From NCBI GenBank assembly GCA_016791365.1, contig JAEUMT010000022.1, positions 1-32,448 of the forward strand: 32,448 nt of DNA, written 5' to 3'. Of this stretch, positions 7,184-14,798 are shown piece after piece. Source of the DNA: Hyphomonadaceae bacterium. Lineage in GTDB: Bacteria; Pseudomonadota; Alphaproteobacteria; Caulobacterales; Aquidulcibacteraceae. Each line of letters begins with the position of its first letter. Within the stretch, counting starts at the first letter, position 1. Made by a program: the position numbers and the translations under genes. The notes under the pieces were generated by a model. The model was given only the letters and a program-made list of their open reading frames with translations, was not told where the DNA came from and did no database searches.

Positions 7184-9154
7184 ATGGCGACCAAGCGCTG
7201 GGCGTTTCCGCTGGCCCTTTTGTCCTGGCTTTTCGCCCTCAGCGTGAGTGCGCAGACACAGAGCCTGGACGCGGCGCGGTTCGTCGATCCTGTCTCGGTG
7301 TGGAGCGCCGATCTTTCCCCGGACGGCCAGCGCGTCGCCTACGTCCAGCGGACCGACACGGATTTGCAGATCGTCATCTACAACGTCGCTGATGCGACTT
7401 CGACGATCGTTCAGCGCGTCGGGCGCGATCGCGGCGCGATCGGCTGGGTCGCGTGGAAGGGCAATGAACGTCTCGTCGCGAGCTTGAGCGTCAGCGTCAA
7501 CGAGAATGGCAGGACGACGGTCGATGGCGCCTATTCGATCCAGCGTATCGTTGCGTTCGATCGCAACGGCGCGAACTTCGTCACCATGTTCGAAGGGCAG
7601 ATGAACCGCATCTATGGCGGACGCGGCTCAACATTCTTGCTCGATACGCTCGTCAGCGATCCTGATCATATCTTGCTGCAGGCCTGGGACAATCTCGGCA
7701 CTGGCGTCTGGCGCGCCGATGTCGCCACCGGTCGCGCCGAGCGCATCGCCGATGGCGCGATCGAGACCACAGGCTACCTGGCCGATGGCGCGGGCTATCC
7801 GGTGATGCGTATGGACGCCGTTCCGGACGGCTCGGGCTATCGGATGTTCAGGCGCGCCAACGGCGAGCGGTCCTGGACCTTCATGCTCGAAGCGCGCCGC
7901 ACCGCGGTTGCAACCAATTCTCCGGACTTCGAGCCGGTGGCGCCTGGTCCGGGCCAAAGCCAAGTCTATGTGATGGCGCGGCGCGACGATCAGGATCTGT
8001 CGGCGCTCTATCTTTACAACACGGCGACTGGAGAATTTGGCGCGCCGCTGCATGCACCGGAGGCGGCCGATGCGAGCATGCCGTGGATCAATGCCGAGAC
8101 GCACGAAATCGTGGCGACGTGTGAATTTGCGCAGCGTCAAAGATGCACCGCGACCAACCGTTCGCTCCAACGCCACCTGACGGCGCTGAACCAGTTCTTC
8201 GAGAACAAGGCAAGCGTCTCGCTGGTCAGTTCGTCAGCGAGCGGTGAGGTGTGGCTCTTGGTTGTCGATGGTCCCGTCGATCCGCTGGCCTATTTCATCT
8301 ACGACACGCGCACCGCCAGCGTAACGCCAGTCGCCAACGCCTATCCAAGTGTGGACCGCACGCGGCTGTTGCCGACCGAAGTCGTCACCTATCGCACCCG
8401 CGACGGCGTCGAGCTTTGGGGTTATGTGACTGGCGGCGTTGCCGGCACGCCCCGCCCGATGGTCGTGATGCCTCACGGTGGTCCGGAGTACCGCGACTAT
8501 TACGGCTATGATGCGTACGCGCAGTTCTTGGTCTCGCGCGGGTACGTTGTCTTCCAACCGAACTTCAGAGGCTCCAGCGGCTTCGGCCGCCGGTTCGCCG
8601 ATGCGGGGCGTGGTCAGTGGGGCGCCCGGATGCAGGACGACGTCACGGACGGCGTGCGCCACATGATCGAGAGCGGCGCCGCCGACCCGGCGCGCGTGTG
8701 TATCGTCGGCGCATCCTATGGCGGGTACGCGGCGTTGGCCGGCGCGACGCTCACGCCTGAGCTTTATCAGTGCGCGATCTCAATCGCCGGCGTTTCCGAT
8801 TTGCTGGCCGAACTCCAAACCGAGCGCGGCGGCTCGATCAGCAATTATGCCTATTGGCGCCGGTCGATCGGCGACCCGGCGCAGATGCGCGATCAGTTGC
8901 GGGCGAACTCGCCACGTTTCCAGGCCGCCCGCGTCACCGCGCCAATTTTGCTGATGCACGGCGAGGCGGATACCACGGTGCTCATTCGCCAATCTGAACT
9001 CATGGAGCAGGCGCTCATCGAGGCGAACCAGACTGTGCGCTTCGTAAGTTTTCCCGGCGCAGGACACAGCTGGAATGCTTGGGAACGCGATCAGCGACTG
9101 ACGCTCTATCGCGAGTCCGAGAACTTTCTCGCGCAGCATCTTGGATCGCCCTGA
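7184..9154 (+). CDS. Exported S9-family serine peptidase (acylaminoacyl-peptidase / DPP type)
   Basis: A 656-residue secreted peptidase. The signal peptide is MATKRWAFPLALLSWLFALS with likely cleavage after SVSA. Residues about 30-390 are the beta-propeller, opening with SADLSPDGQRVAYV. The C-terminal alpha/beta-hydrolase includes MPHGGPEYRDYYGYD and NFRGSSGFGR. The nucleophile is Ser511 in GASYGGY, with Asp596 in GEADTTV and His628 in GAGHSW, so the triad is intact. The overall pattern fits S9C better than S9A. Start ATG 7184 follows GGGGGAAG. It is probably periplasmic or cell-surface and used to degrade peptides. It is monocistronic: the next gene is convergent, 4 bp after its stop. Confidence 0.9.
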   Translation: MATKRWAFPLALLSWLFALSVSAQTQSLDAARFVDPVSVWSADLSPDGQRVAYVQRTDTDLQIVIYNVADATSTIVQRVGRDRGAIGWVAWKGNERLVASLSVSVNENGRTTVDGAYSIQRIVAFDRNGANFVTMFEGQMNRIYGGRGSTFLLDTLVSDPDHILLQAWDNLGTGVWRADVATGRAERIADGAIETTGYLADGAGYPVMRMDAVPDGSGYRMFRRANGERSWTFMLEARRTAVATNSPDFEPVAPGPGQSQVYVMARRDDQDLSALYLYNTATGEFGAPLHAPEAADASMPWINAETHEIVATCEFAQRQRCTATNRSLQRHLTALNQFFENKASVSLVSSSASGEVWLLVVDGPVDPLAYFIYDTRTASVTPVANAYPSVDRTRLLPTEVVTYRTRDGVELWGYVTGGVAGTPRPMVVMPHGGPEYRDYYGYDAYAQFLVSRGYVVFQPNFRGSSGFGRRFADAGRGQWGARMQDDVTDGVRHMIESGAADPARVCIVGASYGGYAALAGATLTPELYQCAISIAGVSDLLAELQTERGGSISNYAYWRRSIGDPAQMRDQLRANSPRFQAARVTAPILLMHGEADTTVLIRQSELMEQALIEANQTVRFVSFPGAGHSWNAWERDQRLTLYRESENFLAQHLGSP

Positions 9155-9158
9155 CGCC

Positions 9159-10262
9159 CTAGTCCGCCAGCCGCTTTACGATTTCCGCGCCGATCGCGAG
9201 CGATGAGGTGAGGCCCGGGCTTTCGATGCCGAAAAGGCAGATCAGGCCGTCCATGCCGTGGTGCTCGGGACTGTCGAGCACGAAGTCGGGCTGCGGCTCG
9301 TGCGCGGCATGGATTTTTGGCCGAATGCCGGCGTAGTCGGCGGTGAGGGCGCCGTCTGGCAAACCCGGCCAAAACTTGCGGATGGCTTCGTAGAAGCTAT
9401 CGCCGCGCGACGGATCGACGAGGTAATTCTCCTCAGTGATCCATTCGATGTCGGGGCCGAAGCGGGCGACGCCGCCGAGGTCGCGGCGATAGTGCGTGCC
9501 GAGAGCGCCCGGAACAGGCGGCGGGTAGATGAGGCGCTGGAACGGCGCTTTCATGCTGAGCGAGAAGTAATTGCCCTTCGCCAGATATTGCGGGGGGATC
9601 CGCTCTTGCGGGAAACCCTCGATGGCGCCGGCGCATTTTTGTGCGCTGAGACCGGCCGAGATGATGAGCTTTCTTGCCGTGATCGTCGTCGGGCTCTCGC
9701 CGCCGACGCGGATGTCGTAGCCTTCCGCGCTGGGAGTTGCGCCGAGGAAAGGTGAGTTCACGACGACGGCGCCGTCGTGGGCTTCGATTTCGCCTTCGAG
9801 CGCGTCCATGTAGCCATGCGCGTCCATGACGCCGCTTTCGAGATATTCGACCGCCGCGACGGCGCGCAGATGCGGCTCGAGCGCTTTGGCGTCGGCGCCG
9901 CTGATCCAGCGCGCATTTTCGACGCCGTTGATCTGGCCCTGTTTGAAGTATTTCTCGATCGGCGGGATTTCGTGTTGTTCGGTGGCGACGAAGAGCTTGC
10001 CGCACTTTTCGTAATTGACGTTGTGCTCGCGCAGAAACTGATACATCGCGCGCCGCCCCTCGACGCAGAACTTCGCCTTGAGTGAGCCGCTCGGGTAGTA
10101 GAAGCCCGCGTGCACGACTTCGGAATTGCGTGAAGAGACGCCAGAACCGATGCGGCCGGCGCTTTCCAGTACGAGGACGGTGTCGCCTGCCTTCGCCAAT
10201 TGATAGCCGCACGCCAGGCCCACGGCTCCGGCGCCGACCACCACCGCATCAAAGTCGCTCAT
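9159..10262 (-). CDS. FAD-dependent oxidoreductase, L-2-hydroxyglutarate oxidase-like (DAO family)
   Basis: A 367-residue flavoprotein of the D-amino-acid-oxidase fold. The dinucleotide-binding motif VVGAGAVGLACGYQLAKAG is at about 7-25, followed by the acidic residue in VLVLESAGRIGSG. SSRNSEVVHAGFYYPSGS, the ALEPHL segment and the C-terminal GIRPKI and FGIESPGLTSSLAIG match the LhgO/YgaF-type group, which oxidises L-2-hydroxyglutarate to 2-oxoglutarate. Substrate is inferred from family likeness only; a related 2-hydroxy acid or glycerol-3-phosphate-like substrate is possible. I chose ATG 10262 over a start seven codons earlier because AAGGGAG lies at the right distance and the motif then starts near the N-terminus. 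Confidence 0.85.
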   Translation of the reverse strand: MSDFDAVVVGAGAVGLACGYQLAKAGDTVLVLESAGRIGSGVSSRNSEVVHAGFYYPSGSLKAKFCVEGRRAMYQFLREHNVNYEKCGKLFVATEQHEIPPIEKYFKQGQINGVENARWISGADAKALEPHLRAVAAVEYLESGVMDAHGYMDALEGEIEAHDGAVVVNSPFLGATPSAEGYDIRVGGESPTTITARKLIISAGLSAQKCAGAIEGFPQERIPPQYLAKGNYFSLSMKAPFQRLIYPPPVPGALGTHYRRDLGGVARFGPDIEWITEENYLVDPSRGDSFYEAIRKFWPGLPDGALTADYAGIRPKIHAAHEPQPDFVLDSPEHHGMDGLICLFGIESPGLTSSLAIGAEIVKRLAD

Positions 10263-10385
10263 GGGCGCTCCCTTAGCGCACAAATCTTAAGGTCCAATAA
10301 TCTCTTCGGAGCGAGCCCTCGCAAACCTTCGGTTAAGTGTATTTCGCGCATTAATTGAAGGGTTGAGTTTCGCCGTGGAGCGCTG

Positions 10386-11756
10386 TTGATCAACGTTCAA
10401 GATCCGTCAATGCTGGCCGCCGCCAGAGGTCAGGTGAAGAGCCTGCGCTGGCGGCTGGCGATCGGCGCGATCTTCGCGACGGGCGCGGCGATGGTGCTGG
10501 AGAGCGCTTCGGCGGGCTTTGGCTGGTACCTGGTTCTCGCGTTGTCGACGTGCTTCGACTGCATGCTCGGGAATTCCTATCTCGAACAACGCGGCGAGGC
10601 TGATCGCCAGACAGCCGGCACGCTGTTCGTTTGGGGCACCTTCTTTAGCGTAACAATCTATGCGGCGATGCCGGTCGCGCTCGCCGCGATGGGCGGCGGC
10701 CCGGGGCGCGTGCTTGGGGTTTTGATCGCCGCCAGCTCGCTGGTGAGCGTGATGATGTTCACGTTCCAGGCGCGGCGCTTCATGTATCTCGCCGCGGTGC
10801 CGCCAACGGTGGCGTTGATGGCGATGCCGTTGATCCCGTTTGATGCGGCCGCTTTGAACGCCGCTGAGGCGGCGACCGGCGTCGGCTGCGGTGTTGTTGG
10901 CTTCCTGGCTTATGTGACGCGGTCGGCGCTGAATAACGGCCGCATGGTTGCTGGTTGGAAGGCCGCGCACCAGGCGGCAAAGGAACGCCAGCTTGAGGCG
11001 GAAGTGAAACGCGCGGAGGCTGAGGAAGCGAACCGCGCGAAATCCGAATTCCTGGCGGTAATGACACATGAATTGCGCACGCCGCTCAATGCCGTGATTG
11101 GCTATGCGGAGATCATTCAGGAAGACCTCGATGCGGAAGGACGCAAAGAGCTCTCGGACGATGCGGGCCGGATCACGGCGTCGGCCCGGCATCTGTTGGG
11201 ATTGATCGATCAGATTCTCAATCTGTCGAGCATGGATGCGGGGGTTGAGGGCTTGTCGCCGCGCGACGTGGAAGTGCGCAAGCTGCTCGAGGAAGCGGTG
11301 AACGCGGTTCAGGATGATGCGCGGGCGGGGGGCAACCGGATTTCGTTGCGGGTCGCCGCGGATGCGGAGCGGGCGTTCACGGACGGGGCCAAGCTCGCCG
11401 TTTGTCTGGCGGCTCTATTGTCGAATGCGGTGAAGTTTACTTCGAACGGTTTGATTGCGATCAGCGCGGAGCGCGAGAACGTTGATCGCGAAATGCTGAT
11501 CGTGTCGGTCTCCGACACCGGCGTCGGCATCGCGGCCGAGGACCTGCCGCGCTTGTTCAAAGCGTTCACGCAACTCGACAGCACAGCGACGCGCTCGAAG
11601 GGCGGGATGGGGCTTGGGCTCTCGATCGCGCAACGCATGGCAAAGACGTTGGGTGGTGATGTGAGCGTCACCAGCGAGGCAGGCGTAGGCTCGACCTTTG
11701 TTGTGCGGGTGCCGTTGAAGCTCGCGCCGAACGCCGCCGTGCGCGCCGCGGCCTGA
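10386..11756 (+). CDS. Membrane-bound sensor histidine kinase (orphan)
   Basis: A 456-residue kinase. Residues about 20-185 contain some five hydrophobic helices (for example LAIGAIFATGAAMVLESASAG, FSVTIYAAMPVALAAMGG). A short coiled coil (AAKERQLEAEVKRAEAEEAN) leads to the dimerisation domain with phospho-acceptor His228 in MTHELRTPLNAVIGYAEII. The ATPase domain has the N box LLSNAVKFTSNG, G1 VSDTGVGIA and G2 GMGLGLSIAQRM. The HELRTPLNAVIGYAE form is close to the alphaproteobacterial PleC/DivJ/PdhS-type kinases, but there is no PAS domain, no receiver domain and no response regulator next to it. Start TTG 10386 has GGAG 6 nt upstream; ATG 10410 is an alternative. Confidence 0.88.
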   Translation: MINVQDPSMLAAARGQVKSLRWRLAIGAIFATGAAMVLESASAGFGWYLVLALSTCFDCMLGNSYLEQRGEADRQTAGTLFVWGTFFSVTIYAAMPVALAAMGGGPGRVLGVLIAASSLVSVMMFTFQARRFMYLAAVPPTVALMAMPLIPFDAAALNAAEAATGVGCGVVGFLAYVTRSALNNGRMVAGWKAAHQAAKERQLEAEVKRAEAEEANRAKSEFLAVMTHELRTPLNAVIGYAEIIQEDLDAEGRKELSDDAGRITASARHLLGLIDQILNLSSMDAGVEGLSPRDVEVRKLLEEAVNAVQDDARAGGNRISLRVAADAERAFTDGAKLAVCLAALLSNAVKFTSNGLIAISAERENVDREMLIVSVSDTGVGIAAEDLPRLFKAFTQLDSTATRSKGGMGLGLSIAQRMAKTLGGDVSVTSEAGVGSTFVVRVPLKLAPNAAVRAAA

Positions 11757-11776
11757 TCAAGACTTAAGAAAATTCG

Positions 11777-11840
11777 CCCCGCTCCTCCGCCCTCTTGAAG
11801 GAGGGGCAGAGGAGGTTGCGCCGTATGCGGGGGGAGGGTC
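11777..11840. repeat. Degenerate double-hairpin repeat between kinase and oxyR
   Basis: CCTCCGCCCTCTTGAAGGAG with the following GGGGCAGAGG forms an imperfect hairpin. It is followed by a weaker GC-rich stem and a GGGGGGAGGG end. This resembles the hairpin1-hairpin2-G-rich layout of the copies elsewhere in the window but is a single, decayed unit. It may act as a transcription stop for the kinase gene. Confidence 0.4.
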
Positions 11841-11946
11841 CGGCGCTCGGGGCTCGGGCAAAGAACGTCGACCTGCCGCACCCGTTCCGCCTTGCGTCAA
11901 AACGCGCGGGGCCAATATGAAGAGGAGAGAGGAATAGGGCGCGTCT

Positions 11947-12858
11947 ATGGAAGAAAGACTACCGGCCTCCTCAATGCCGACGCTGCGGCAGTTGCAGTTT
12001 TTGACGGCGCTGCGGGCCGAGGGAAGCTTCGTGGCCGCCGCCGAGGCGGTCGGGGTGACGCAGCCTACGCTTTCGGCGGGGATCAAGGATCTGGAGACAA
12101 CGCTGGGGGCGGTGCTGGTCGAGCGCGGCCGCTTGGGGGCGGTGCTTACGGTTGCCGGCGAGGAAGCGGCGGATCGGGCGGCGCGGGCGCTGAGCGAGGT
12201 GGAAGACCTGGTGCGTGCGGTGCAGGCGGCGGGCGAGCCGTTCGCGGGGACTTTTCGTCTGGGCGCCATTCCGACGATCGCGCCGTTTTTGCTGCCGCGC
12301 GCTCTGCCGTTGTTGAAGAAGAAGTTTCCAAAGCTGCGGCTGCAATTGCGCGAGGACCTGACGGGGCGATTGATCGAGGCGCTGCGGGCGCGGACTTTGG
12401 ATGCGGCCGTGATCGCTTTGCCTTATGTGGCGCACGGCATCGAGAGCGCGCCGATCGCCGAGGACGAGTTCTTGTTGTTGTGCCCGGAAGATCATCCGCT
12501 GGCGAAGCGCAACGATTTGCAGCCTGAGCATCTCAAGACCGAAGAGGTGCTGTTGCTCGAGGATGGGCATTGTCTGCGCGATCATGCCTTGGCGGCGTGC
12601 AAGCTTCCGACGAAACGCTCCACTGATGTTGGCGCCACAAGTCTGCATACTTTGGTGCAGATGGTTGGCGGCGGGATGGGCGTTACGCTGCTGCCGAAGA
12701 TCGCGGCCGATGCGGGCGCGGCGGCCGGCGCGCACGTCGCGGTGCGAAAATTCGCTGAGCCCATCGTCGGGCGATCGCTTGGCGTCGCCTGGCGTGAAGG
12801 CAGTCAGCGCGAAGATGAAGCGCGCATGTTGGCTGATGTCCTGCGCGAACTCTTCTAG
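11947..12858 (+). CDS. oxyR: Hydrogen-peroxide-sensing LysR-type regulator OxyR
   Basis: A 303-residue LysR-family activator. The winged HTH is at about 12-70: TLRQLQFLTALRAEGSFVAA and GVTQPTLSAGIKDLE. The effector domain contains the OxyR redox pair, Cys209 in EDGHCLRD and Cys218 in ALAACKL, spaced nine residues apart as Cys199/Cys208 are in E. coli OxyR. Their oxidation to a disulfide would switch the protein on. GATSLHTLVQMVGGGMGVTL is also typical of OxyR. No catalase or peroxiredoxin gene is adjacent, so its targets lie elsewhere. ATG 11947 follows a GAGAGGAA stretch; ATG 11974 would begin MPTLRQLQ, closer to known OxyR starts. Its TAG stop interlocks with that of the convergent gene (CTAG, 12855-12858). 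Confidence 0.93.
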   Translation: MEERLPASSMPTLRQLQFLTALRAEGSFVAAAEAVGVTQPTLSAGIKDLETTLGAVLVERGRLGAVLTVAGEEAADRAARALSEVEDLVRAVQAAGEPFAGTFRLGAIPTIAPFLLPRALPLLKKKFPKLRLQLREDLTGRLIEALRARTLDAAVIALPYVAHGIESAPIAEDEFLLLCPEDHPLAKRNDLQPEHLKTEEVLLLEDGHCLRDHALAACKLPTKRSTDVGATSLHTLVQMVGGGMGVTLLPKIAADAGAAAGAHVAVRKFAEPIVGRSLGVAWREGSQREDEARMLADVLRELF

Positions 12859-13193
12859 GACGTCGGCCAATCTGGCTTCGATAGTTGCTTTGCCAGGTGC
12901 GGCAGGCGGATGACGAGCCAAACGGCCGACCAGATGTTGCCGAGAATGAAAACCGGCACCGCCCACAGAGCCGCGACCATCCACGAGCGTTCGGTCAAGA
13001 ACACGATCACGCTAAAGAAGACGAAGCCGACATAAAGATCGGCGAGGCCGGCGATGCCCCATGGCAGTGTGATGACGACGCCGAACTGATCGAGGAAGCC
13101 GCCGTGCAAATCCTGCATGGCGACGGCAGCCCAGATGACCAGGCCGAGCAGGGCCAGGCCAAGAATTCCAACGACGGCGCGCAGTACGTTCAT
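12855..13193 (-). CDS. Small inner-membrane protein of unknown function
   Basis: A 112-residue product with about four hydrophobic segments: VVGILGLALLGLVIWAAVAM, FGVVITLPWGIAGLADLYVG, FVFFSVIVFLT and AALWAVPVFILGNIWSAVWL. The C-terminus is short and charged. The layout and the WxVPVFILGNIWSAVWL ending recall the DUF1475-type small membrane proteins; this is a tentative match by eye. The start ATG 13193 follows GAGAGGTAG. Its TAG stop shares CTAG with the convergent oxyR stop. Confidence 0.75.
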   Translation of the reverse strand: MNVLRAVVGILGLALLGLVIWAAVAMQDLHGGFLDQFGVVITLPWGIAGLADLYVGFVFFSVIVFLTERSWMVAALWAVPVFILGNIWSAVWLVIRLPHLAKQLSKPDWPTS

Positions 13194-13319
13194 GGAGCTA
13201 CCTCTCGGGGCGCTTGTCTCCGGCTCGGGGCGCAAAATCAAGGCGGAGACGGCGGTTGGCGTGCGCCGGCGCCCGCGCGGAGCCTGGGCTGCGGCGGGGT
13301 GCGTTGGAGTTGGGTTTTC

Positions 13320-13412
13320 TTGGACCGCCGGCGTCTCGCCGGCGGCCGGACGTAAACGTCCCACAGGCGTTCGTTTGTGACCACCGTCGCCGGCGGGACG
13401 CCGGCGGTCCAA
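13320..13412. repeat. TTGGACCGCCGGCG inverted-repeat element (copy 1)
   Basis: Perfect 14-bp terminal inverted repeats, TTGGACCGCCGGCG (13320-13333) and CGCCGGCGGTCCAA (13399-13412). They enclose about 65 bp that include a further GACGTAAACGTC palindrome near 13349. Related elements lie at 30502-30564 and 32418-32448. The element occupies most of the gap between two minus-strand genes, and no coding frame is evident in it. Confidence 0.7.
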
Positions 13413-13428
13413 GCGGGACGGCGCTCGC

Positions 13429-13923
13429 CTAGGACGTATCGAGGGCGCGTTTTGCGGACACTAACGCAGAGAAAAACTCGTCGGCGATCGGCGCCGTGAT
13501 GATCAGGCGCCGGCCGCGCAGGCCTTTGCGGATGCGCTTCAGAAAATAGGCGATAGCCCACTCTGGGTGTTGCAGCGCGTCGAGCAGCGCGAACACGCGG
13601 TCGATGATGCCGGCTTTGCGGGCGCGGATGTTGGCGCGTTTGTAGAGGAGATGCCCGCGTGTGAGTGCGACGCGGAAACCGCGCGGCGCCGAGGCAGGGC
13701 GTCGTGTTTTGGTTTGTAGTGGCCCGTGACGCGCGACCGCGTGGAGAAAGAGCGTGAGCTCTACAGTGCGTTCTGCATGACGCAGCACCTCGCGGAGTTT
13801 CTTGCTTCGGCCGCTCAAGCCGAAGCTCACGATCAGGCCGAACAACCAGCACACAAAACCCAGCGCCGAAGCGGTGAACGCTTCGACGCGGGTTTCAGTC
13901 AGGAGGGGCGGCAGATGTTTCAA
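13429..13923 (-). CDS. Unknown protein with one predicted membrane segment
   Basis: A 164-residue frame from TTG 13923. One hydrophobic stretch (ALGFVCWLFGLIVSFGLSG, about 20-38) is followed by a strongly basic middle (RPASAPRGFRVALTRGHLLYKR) and a more folded-looking C-terminal half with WAIAYFLKRIRKG and ITAPIADEFFSAL. No family recognised. There is no good ribosome site before the TTG, so the true start may differ. Codon use and a regular amino-acid mix favour a real gene over antisense noise, but confidence is moderate. Confidence 0.55.
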   Translation of the reverse strand: MKHLPPLLTETRVEAFTASALGFVCWLFGLIVSFGLSGRSKKLREVLRHAERTVELTLFLHAVARHGPLQTKTRRPASAPRGFRVALTRGHLLYKRANIRARKAGIIDRVFALLDALQHPEWAIAYFLKRIRKGLRGRRLIITAPIADEFFSALVSAKRALDTS

Positions 13924-14043
13924 GGCGCGGAGAGTTTATGTGCGCCGCGAGGGTGTGGGATTGATTTGGGTGCGGGGCTTTGTTTTCGGGCATTTGGTTG
14001 GCGGAAGTGCGGGATAGAAGTGGGGGCGTCGCGCCTTCTCTTC

Positions 14044-14199
14044 CCTTCTCCTGGTTAAGGAGAAGGTGTCCGCGAAGCGGACGGATGAGGTTTGCTACTC
14101 TTACCGAGAGAGGTTGCGCGCCTCATCCGTGGGCGCCGGTAAACCTCACCCGTCAGTTCGCTTTCGCTCACTGACACCCTCTCCTTAACCAGGAGAGGG
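14044..14199. repeat. Double-hairpin intergenic repeat, inverted pair (copy C)
   Basis: Left unit: hairpin CCTTCTCC-TGGTTAA-GGAGAAGG (14044-14066), TG, second hairpin TCCGCGAAGCGGA (14069-14081), then CGGATGAGG. Right unit in inverted order: CCTCACCCG, hairpin TCAG...CTGA, then a CCCTCTCCT-TAACC-AGGAGAGGG hairpin ending at 14199. ACGGATGAGG (14081-14090) also pairs perfectly with CCTCATCCGT (14121-14130). It fills the 299-bp gap 13924-14222, in which no gene was seen. Confidence 0.75.
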
Positions 14200-14222
14200 G
14201 ACGCGGTTGCGCGCAATCTCTT

Positions 14223-14495
14223 TCAGGCATTTTCCTTCGGCGCTTTGATCTCCCGTGCTTTGGGCACGGCGTTGAATTTGGGCTTTGGCAAAAGCCGGAA
14301 GCGGGATTGGCACCAGGCGAAGTCGATGCCGATGTCGAGCAAGGCGTCGGAGCGGCCGCAGGGGCAGGCGAACTCCATCACCGCGCCGACGGTGTAGGTT
14401 TCGCCGGCGACGAGCGGGACGGCTTCGCCGGTCAAGTGGTTAGGCGCGGCGTTGACGCATAACACCAGATCGCCGGGGCCGACAGCGTCGCTCAT
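14223..14495 (-). CDS. Small cysteine-containing protein of unknown function
   Basis: A 90-residue product starting MSDAVGPGDLVLCVNAAP from ATG 14495, with AGGA 8-11 nt upstream. It reads as a compact beta-rich domain: PLVAGETYTVGAV, then CPCG, then DIGIDFAWCQSRFRLLPKP. The CPCG pair and two further cysteines (VLCVN, AWCQS) could bind a metal ion. Short SH3-like proteins of this form occur in alphaproteobacterial genomes and phages, but I cannot name the family. It stands alone between two repeat-filled gaps. Confidence 0.6.
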   Translation of the reverse strand: MSDAVGPGDLVLCVNAAPNHLTGEAVPLVAGETYTVGAVMEFACPCGRSDALLDIGIDFAWCQSRFRLLPKPKFNAVPKAREIKAPKENA

Positions 14496-14615
14496 GACTT
14501 TTGATCCTAAGCTTCGAGCGGGAGATTAGAATGGATCGCCAAAGCGGCAAGGTGCGATCTCTGCGAGTGCGGGTTTGGAAGTTGCATCATTTCCCTCGCG
14601 CCGCAGCAGGAATTG

Positions 14616-14697
14616 GCGTCATGCTGAGCTTGTCGAAGCACGACGCCACGCTCGGACGGCGGGTCCGCGTCGCGCTTCGACAGGCTCAGCGTGACGC
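14616..14697. repeat. Long-arm inverted repeat with GCGTCA termini
   Basis: Arms of about 30 bp at 14616-14645 and 14668-14697 match at 27 of 30 positions; two of the three differences would form G-U pairs in RNA. The core GCTGAGC-TTGTCGAAGC is of a type seen scattered through many proteobacterial genomes (established knowledge). Together with the next hairpin it fills the 303-bp gap 14496-14798; I see no gene there. Confidence 0.7.
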
Positions 14698-14749
14698 TAC
14701 TTTAGATATCGCAGTCGGGCTTGGCTTTGGCCGGCCCGTTGCCCGTGGG

Positions 14750-14791
14750 TCCCGGATCGCACCCCGGCTTTCGCCGGGGATGCGTCCGGGA
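14750..14791 (-). terminator. Hairpin just after the S9A peptidase stop
   Basis: TCCCGGATCGCACCCCGGC (14750-14768) pairs with the inverted GCCGGGGATGCGTCCGGGA (14773-14791) around a TTTC loop, with a one-base offset. On the minus strand it starts 7 nt past the peptidase stop, so it may end that transcript. There is no T run, and the TCCCGGA ends are also typical of dispersed alphaproteobacterial repeats, so it may simply be a repeat. Confidence 0.45.
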
Positions 14792-14798
14792 AGCGGCG

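Noticed and set aside
11971-12984. A 337-codon frame antisense to oxyR
   Set aside because: oxyR is secure from its HTH and redox cysteines; the antisense product is Arg/Gln/His-rich noise.
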